Positions 59,600 to 64,000 of a stretch of 64,000 nt of DNA are shown here, piece after piece. Under the pieces are notes generated by a model that had not been told where the DNA came from, did not search any database, and saw only the letters and a list, made by a program, of their open reading frames with translations. Every line of letters starts with the position of its first letter. Position 1 is the first letter of the stretch. This DNA is from Lysinibacillus xylanilyticus (lineage in GTDB: Bacteria > Bacillota > Bacilli > Bacillales_A > Planococcaceae): positions 160,521 to 224,520 of the forward strand of contig NZ_MDDN01000005.1 in assembly GCF_001708185.1 (NCBI RefSeq), in the 5' to 3' direction. Both the position numbers and the translations under genes were made by a program.

Positions 59600-60505
59600 T
59601 TAAACTAGTGTTTCACCAAATAAAGAACCCATTAATGCAACAGCAACATCTGCTGTTCTATTCTTTTCATCTAAAATCGGATTAACCTCAACAAATTCAG
59701 CAGATGTTAGCATACCTGATTCCTGAATCATTTCCATCGCTAAATGACTTTCTCGATACGTAATACCACCAGGTACAGGTGTCCCCACCCCTGGCGTATA
59801 AAGTGGATCTAACCCATCTAAATCGAGTGATAAATGCAAACCATCTACATTGCGCTCTCTTAAATAGGCCAGAGCATCTTCCATTACACGCGTCATACCA
59901 AGACGATCTATCTCATGCATTGAGTACACCTTGATTCCTTGTTGACGAATCAATTCACGCTCTCCTGGATCTACAGAACGTGCCCCAATAATAATAACGT
60001 TTTCCGGTTTAATTTTTGGCGCATAATTACGAATTTGCACTAAGCGTTCATGACCGAGCCCAATGCTAACAGCTAACGGCATACCATGTATATTACCAGA
60101 CGGTGTCGTTTCAGGAGTATTTAAATCAGCATGTGCATCAAACCAGATAACGCCTAAGTTTTTGTAATGCTCGCCAAGCCCTGCAAGTGTACCAATAGCA
60201 ATACTATGATCACCACCAAATACAAGTGGAAACTTCTTCTGTTCCAATGCTTCATTTACATTGTTTGCTAAAGATGTACTTACATCAATAACTTCCTCTA
60301 AATTTAATAGTTGTTTATCCACAATAGTACCTTCTTGTTTCTGACTAACACGTATATCCCCTTGATCCTGTACCTCATGACCAATTGCCTCTAAGCGTTC
60401 TACAACACCTGCGTAGCGAATAGCACTTGGTCCCATATCTACTCCTCTACGTGTTTGCCCATAATCAGTAGGCACACCAATAATAGAAATATTTAATTTA
60501 TTCAT
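59600..60505 (-). CDS. rocF: Arginase
   Basis: A 301-residue Mn-dependent enzyme splitting L-arginine to ornithine and urea. Metal-binding motifs: GGDHSIAIG (about residue 99), WFDAHADLNTP (about 122-132), and SLDLDGLDPLYTPG (about 226-239). The N-terminal GVPTDYGQTRRGVDMGPSAI is characteristic. I use the ATG at 60503-60505, with AAAGGGGG upstream. It is upstream of sigW on the same strand, but the SigW promoter lies between, so the two are separate units. Confidence 0.94.
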   Translation of the reverse strand: MNKLNISIIGVPTDYGQTRRGVDMGPSAIRYAGVVERLEAIGHEVQDQGDIRVSQKQEGTIVDKQLLNLEEVIDVSTSLANNVNEALEQKKFPLVFGGDHSIAIGTLAGLGEHYKNLGVIWFDAHADLNTPETTPSGNIHGMPLAVSIGLGHERLVQIRNYAPKIKPENVIIIGARSVDPGERELIRQQGIKVYSMHEIDRLGMTRVMEDALAYLRERNVDGLHLSLDLDGLDPLYTPGVGTPVPGGITYRESHLAMEMIQESGMLTSAEFVEVNPILDEKNRTADVAVALMGSLFGETLV

Positions 60506-60842
60506 CTTTCCATACCCCCTTTGAGTTGTAAGACTATTGTAAAGCCTACATCTACCTTGGCTCAACTCAACAGTTTTTCGCATATTTATACAACTAAAAT
60601 CTAGTCTTCATTAAAAGGTTTGTTGTCATGAAAGCATATGGCGCGAAGGAAGGCGAGAAGCTACGGTCGCTTTGTTGTCGTCACAGAGCAAAACTTTCTG
60701 GAGGAATAGCCGTGAGATCTCAGACACCGCAGGAGCGAAGTATGAGCAACGAGGAGGCTTTAGACTATGTTTGTAGAAAGCGCTCTCCCGGAGTAGAATG
60801 TGCAGTTAAGTACATATTTCGATGAAGAGTCAGAAAAAAAAC
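60506..60842. repeat. Diverged family B-type intergenic repeat
   Basis: At about 60628-60835 the GC-richer block GGCGCGAAGGAAGGCGAGAA, CAGAGCAAAACTTTCTGGAG, GAGATCTCAGACACCGCAGG and GAAAGCGCTCTCCCGGAGTA resembles the outer half of family B and repeats I recall from many Bacillaceae. A 65-residue plus-strand ORF here is a translation of the repeat and is not called. Confidence 0.6.
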
Positions 60843-60930
60843 ATAAAAAAAATCTCCTACTGTTTTCAGCAAGAGATTAGTATCTGTAGTTAATGTAACA
60901 CTTTTGAATAAGTTTTATTCTATAAAAAAG

Positions 60931-61003
60931 TGAGCCATGAAGGACTCGAACCTTCGACCCTCTGATTAAAAGTCAGATGCTCTACCAACTGAGCTAATGG
61001 CTC
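60931..61003 (-). tRNA. tRNA-Lys (UUU)
   Basis: 73 nt, minus strand. 5' GAGCCATTAGCTCAGTTGGT, anticodon loop CTTTTAA with anticodon TTT, T-loop GGTTCGAGTCC, 3' ATGGCTC plus discriminator A. CCA is not encoded. Last gene of a six-tRNA cluster. Confidence 0.96.
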
Positions 61004-61020
61004 ATAAAAGAAAAAAATGG

Positions 61021-61092
61021 CTGGGGTACTAGGATTCGAACCTAGGCATGACGGAATCAAAATCCGTTGCCTTACCGCTTGGCTATACCCCA
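61021..61092 (-). tRNA. tRNA-Gln (UUG)
   Basis: 72 nt, minus strand. 5' TGGGGTATAGCCAAGCGG, anticodon TTG in ATTTTGATT, T-loop GGTTCGAATCC, 3' TACCCCA plus discriminator G, a usual Gln determinant. CCA not encoded. Confidence 0.96.
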
Positions 61093-61107
61093 ATCATTTA
61101 TAAAAAC

Positions 61108-61191
61108 TGGTGGAGGGGGACGGATTCGAACCGCCGAACCCTAAGGAGCGGATTTACAGTCCGCCGCGTTTAGCCACTTCGCTACCCCTCC
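61108..61191 (-). tRNA. tRNA-Tyr (GUA)
   Basis: 84 nt, minus strand, class II with a long variable arm. 5' GGAGGGGTAGCGAAGTGG, anticodon GTA in CTGTAAATC, T-loop GGTTCGAATCC, 3' CCCCTCCACCA with encoded CCA. It is the ligand of the T-box upstream of tyrS. Confidence 0.96.
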
Positions 61192-61205
61192 GAAATAACA
61201 CATTA

Positions 61206-61281
61206 TGGTGGAGGATGACGGGCTCGAACCGCCGACCCTCTGCTTGTAAGGCAGATGCTCTCCCAGCTGAGCTAATCCTCC
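61206..61281 (-). tRNA. tRNA-Val (UAC)
   Basis: 76 nt, minus strand. 5' GGAGGATTAGCTCAGCTGGG, anticodon TAC in CTTACAAG, T-loop GGTTCGAGCCC, 3' ATCCTCCACCA with encoded CCA. Confidence 0.96.
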
Positions 61282-61354
61282 ATAGAAACAGGTGTTTATT
61301 TCTTAACAGTTTATATTCTTTTTAAGCCTTCGCATTACTACAAAGCTTTTAAAA

Positions 61355-61429
61355 TGGTGACCCCTACGGGATTCGAACCCGTGTTACCGCCGTGAAAGGG
61401 CGGTGTCTTAACCACTTGACCAAGGGGCC
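61355..61429 (-). tRNA. tRNA-Glu (UUC)
   Basis: 75 nt, minus strand. 5' GGCCCCTTGGTCAAGTGG, anticodon TTC in CTTTCACG, T-loop GGTTCGAATCC, 3' AGGGGTCACCA with encoded CCA. Confidence 0.96.
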
Positions 61430-61544
61430 ATTTTTCAATGTCTCAAACAAGACAATATTTATTCTAACACTATTTGTTTTTTAATGCAACACTTTTTTAA
61501 AATTATTTATATGTATAAGATTATCTTAAAAATGAGCAAAAAAA

Positions 61545-61621
61545 TGGCTCCGAAGGCAGGACTCGAACCTGCGACAACCTGATTAACAGTCAGGTGCTAC
61601 TACCAACTGAGCTACTTCGGA
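61545..61621 (-). tRNA. tRNA-Asn (GUU)
   Basis: 77 nt, minus strand. 5' TCCGAAGTAGCTCAGTTGG, anticodon GTT in CTGTTAAT, T-loop GGTTCGAGTCC, 3' CTTCGGAGCCA with encoded CCA and discriminator G. First tRNA of the cluster in transcription order. Confidence 0.96.
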
Positions 61622-61889
61622 ACAATAGTATTCAATTTGGTTTTTAAAACCTCTTAAGTACATTTATTATTATAGCAAGCACACTAAATTATGCAATACT
61701 TTTTGTGAAAATTTTTATATTTTTTGTCGAAGCCTTCCTGGACATTAACAAATACCATAATAGTTCTCTATTAAATCTAATATTTCTATCCTATGTATAA
61801 AATATTCTTGCTGTATATTATTGTAATTGTTAAAATGAGAATAGTTTTATGAATTTTCTATTAAATTTGTTTGGGGGAGGAATGTTCAC

Positions 61890-63467
61890 ATGGTAACAAA
61901 CGATTTAATTGCACCAGAATTTTATAATATTACAGAGGAGTTAGAGAAATTTTCCCAGGATAATGACCGTCAAGCAATACGATGGCTAAATACTCAACAA
62001 GAGCGCCAGACAATTTCCTATGTTGAGCTTGTACAAAAAATGAATCAATACGCGCATGCCTTTACGAAGAAGGGGCTTCAAAAGGGAGATCGCGTATTAG
62101 TTATTATTCCACGTTTGCCTGAGGCTTACTTTGTCTTCCTTGGCTGCCTAAAAGCTGGTATTGTTCCTATTTCATGTTCAGAAATGTTACGTGCTAGTGA
62201 TTTAGAGTATCGTATGGAGCACTCTTCTGCAAGTGCCGTAATTGCCTATGAAGCGTTCATTGGTGAGGTTGATCGTATTACTTCTTCAGTAGAGGCTTTA
62301 AATAATAAATTGATTATAGGTTCTGCTATAGGTGATTGGACATCTTTAAATGAATTGGCTAGTACACAGCCAGATACATTTACGGCAGCTGCTACTAAAC
62401 GAGATGATATGGCATTCCTTTCTTATACGTCTGGTACAACTGGCAAACCAAAAGGAGCTGTTCATTCTCATGGTTGGGGATATGCACATATTAGAACAGC
62501 CGCGTCTCAATGGCTTTGTGTACGCGAAGGTGATTTAGTATGGGCTACAGCAGCTCCAGGATGGCAAAAATGGATTTGGAGTCCATTTTTATCCACAATT
62601 ATGTTGGGCGCAACTGCATTTGTATATCACGGAGGATTTGATCCAAAAACATACCTTCAGCTAATTCAAGATGAAAAGGTCAATGTATTATGCTGTACTC
62701 CAACGGAATATCGAATTATGGCGAAGCTTGATAATTTAAAAGACTATAATCTATCTTCTCTACGTAGTGCAGTTTCTGCTGGTGAGCCATTAAATCGACC
62801 AGTCATCGAAACATTTAAGAACAACTTTGATCTTAAAGTGCGCGATGGCTATGGCCAAACGGAAAACACTTTATTAATCGGCACACTTGAAAACACTGAG
62901 TTACGTCCGGGGTCAATGGGTGTTCCTACCCCAGGCAATATTGTCCGTATTATAGATCATGAAGGCAACGAGGTACCGATTGGAGAGGTTGGAGATATCG
63001 CAATACACAAATCATCTCCTGCTCTATTTAAAGAGTACTATCGCGAACCTGAACGCACACAAGCTGCCTTCCGTGGCGATTGGTATATTACTGGTGACCA
63101 AGCAAAATGTGATGAAGACGGTTACTTCTGGTTTGAAGGTCGAGGAGATGACATTATTATTTCATCAGGCTATACAATTGGTCCATTCGAGGTAGAGGAT
63201 GCTTTAAATAAACATGAAGCTGTACAAGAATGTGCTGTTGTTGCAGCACCAGATGAAATTAGAGGACATATTGTTAAAGCCTTCGTCATCTTACGAGAAG
63301 GGTTCAGAGATCGAGATGAAGAGGAGTTAACAAAAGAGCTACAGGAGCACGTTAAAGCATTAACAGCTCCTTATAAATATCCTCGTAGTATTGTCTTTAT
63401 CGATGAACTACCAAAAACAACTTCGGGCAAGATTCGTCGTATAGAGTTACGAGCAGCAACTGTATAA
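61890..63467 (+). CDS. Acyl-CoA synthetase (AMP-forming, MbcS/ACSM-like)
   Basis: A 525-residue adenylate-forming enzyme. The phosphate loop is SYTSGTTGKPKG (about residue 176), followed by the A5-type motif DGYGQTENTLL (about 317), YITGDQAKCDEDGY (about 400), GRGDDIIISSGYTIGP hinge region (about 419) and the catalytic Lys in KTTSGKIRR (about 511). It resembles medium or branched-chain acyl-CoA synthetases that activate short organic acids. GGGGGAGG precedes the ATG. It stands on the opposite strand between the rRNA genes and the tRNA cluster. Confidence 0.92.
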   Translation: MVTNDLIAPEFYNITEELEKFSQDNDRQAIRWLNTQQERQTISYVELVQKMNQYAHAFTKKGLQKGDRVLVIIPRLPEAYFVFLGCLKAGIVPISCSEMLRASDLEYRMEHSSASAVIAYEAFIGEVDRITSSVEALNNKLIIGSAIGDWTSLNELASTQPDTFTAAATKRDDMAFLSYTSGTTGKPKGAVHSHGWGYAHIRTAASQWLCVREGDLVWATAAPGWQKWIWSPFLSTIMLGATAFVYHGGFDPKTYLQLIQDEKVNVLCCTPTEYRIMAKLDNLKDYNLSSLRSAVSAGEPLNRPVIETFKNNFDLKVRDGYGQTENTLLIGTLENTELRPGSMGVPTPGNIVRIIDHEGNEVPIGEVGDIAIHKSSPALFKEYYREPERTQAAFRGDWYITGDQAKCDEDGYFWFEGRGDDIIISSGYTIGPFEVEDALNKHEAVQECAVVAAPDEIRGHIVKAFVILREGFRDRDEEELTKELQEHVKALTAPYKYPRSIVFIDELPKTTSGKIRRIELRAATV

Positions 63468-63473
63468 AATAAT

Positions 63474-63514
63474 AAAGGAGACATTTCACCAATTACTCGG
63501 TTGAAATGTCTCCT
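63474..63514 (+). terminator. Terminator of the acyl-CoA synthetase gene
   Basis: AAGGAGACATTTCA (63475-63488) pairs with TGAAATGTCTCCTT (about 63501-63514), with TCTACTTTT beyond. Confidence 0.85.
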
Positions 63515-63529
63515 TCTACTTTTGAACAT

Positions 63530-63568
63530 AAAAAAAGCCACTACTGATTTTATCAGCAGCGACTTTTT
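63530..63568 (-). terminator. Terminator of the rRNA operon after 5S rRNA
   Basis: Minus strand AAAAAGTCGCTGCTGATAAA followed by ATCAGTAGTGGC and TTTTTTT. It ends transcription 5-10 nt after the 5S 3' end, so the tRNA cluster beyond needs its own promoter. Confidence 0.83.
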
Positions 63569-63571
63569 GCG

Positions 63572-63686
63572 CCTAGCGACGTCCTACTCTCACAGGGGGA
63601 AGCCCCCAACTACCATCGGCGCTAAAGAGCTTAACTTCCGTGTTCGGTATGGGAACGGGTGTGACCTCTTTGCCATCATCACTAGA
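63572..63686 (-). rRNA. rrf: 5S ribosomal RNA
   Basis: About 115 nt, minus strand. Contains the conserved core AGAGGTCACACCCGTTCCCA, TACCGAACACGGAAGTTAAG, GCGCCGATGGTAGT and GTGAGAGTAGGACG. Helix I pairs CTAGTGA with TCGCTAG. Ends are estimated from this helix. Confidence 0.95.
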
Positions 63687-63874
63687 CTATTGTCGGCTTC
63701 CAATATACGTCGTATTTCTTCGTCAGCTTCTGTCGCTCAGTCAGTCACGTACTTGAGTACGCTCCTTCCCTCTCTCCATCGCTTCCTCGAACTACTCGTA
63801 TCTTGAAACCCTTATATGAAAGGTTTTGTTCTTTCAAAACTGGATAAACGTGCATTGAATGTTTCAAACATTTT

Positions 63875-64000
63875 GGTTAAGTCCTCGATCGATTAGTATT
63901 CGTCAGCTCCATGTGTCACCACACTTCCACCTCGAACCTATCTACCTCATCGTCTTTGAGGGATCTTACTTACTTGCGTAATGGGAAATCTCATCTTGAG
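63875..64000 (-). rRNA. rrl: 23S ribosomal RNA, 3' end (partial)
   Basis: The minus strand ends with the conserved CGAATACTAATCGATCGAGG and ACTTAACC of bacterial 23S rRNA. The gene continues past the right edge of the window. The 5S gene follows after about 190 nt of spacer. Confidence 0.95.

Noticed and set aside
60628..60825. Plus-strand ORF of 65 residues
   Set aside because: It is a translation of a diverged intergenic repeat and has no SD.
61110..61325. Plus-strand ORF of 71 residues
   Set aside because: It is antisense to the tRNA-Tyr and tRNA-Val genes.
63501..63806. Plus-strand ORF of 101 residues
   Set aside because: It overlaps the rRNA terminator and is antisense to 5S rRNA.

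Overview
This looks like a chromosomal window from a low-GC Gram-positive bacterium of the Bacillaceae/Planococcaceae type, most like Lysinibacillus (inference from gene content). The supporting evidence is strong AGGAGG-like Shine-Dalgarno (SD) sites, TTG and GTG starts, the conserved block rocF-sigW-rsiW-cdaA-cdaR-glmM-glmS, a glmS ribozyme, a tyrosine T-box, and GNAT, MocR, PadR and MerR regulatory modules. No phage, plasmid replication or CRISPR locus was seen.

Layout. 0-5.7 kb: DedA protein, HAD phosphatase, two genes (DUF2225, YvyF-like) between inverted copies of an intergenic repeat, and an exported erythromycin-esterase-like protein. 5.9-15.1 kb: DUF4272 and SUKH genes, a BltR/BltD-like module with a MATE pump, an Excalibur protein, GNAT genes (one decayed), a CD3324-type HTH gene and an AI-2E-type permease. 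15.5-22.4 kb: RidA, amino-acid permease with divergent IclR regulator, aldo/keto reductase, and a quinone-stress cluster (FMN reductase, MhqO-like dioxygenase, flavin reductase) behind an MhqR-type operator. 22.9-30.7 kb: YunG, GNAT, a PadR-HAAS-serine hydrolase operon, cupin, a second serine hydrolase, YitT, and Ddl with a MocR regulator. 32.4-39.9 kb: truncated methyltransferase, a GntR-ABC operon, two GNATs, a second CD3324 protein, a chemoreceptor and DoxX. 40.3-42.4 kb: tyrS behind a T-box leader split by a repeat. 42.4-51.5 kb: a patchwork with IS66, IS4-type and group II intron remnants, a MocR/EamA pair, and a cassette of a two-component system plus an exported protein made of two near-identical 107-residue repeats. 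51.8-60.5 kb: glmS, glmM, cdaR, cdaA, rsiW, sigW and arginase, all on the minus strand. 60.9-64 kb: six tRNAs (Asn, Glu, Val, Tyr, Gln, Lys in transcription order), an oppositely oriented acyl-CoA synthetase gene, 5S rRNA and the 3' end of 23S rRNA.

The most unusual signal is a family of modular intergenic repeats. Each module can be folded as a 5-bp hairpin, then TCA, then a 7-bp stem enclosing a second hairpin. Between copies the stems change sequence on both sides and stay paired, while loops and linkers stay constant. Some copies carry other repeat units in a hairpin loop. One long copy sits inside stem I of the tyrS T-box; short copies lie between the T-box terminator and tyrS, and between the glmS ribozyme and glmS. 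The second item of interest is the two-component/duplicated exported protein cassette bounded by mobile-element remnants.

All calls come from reading the sequence and from recalled family features; no database search was run.
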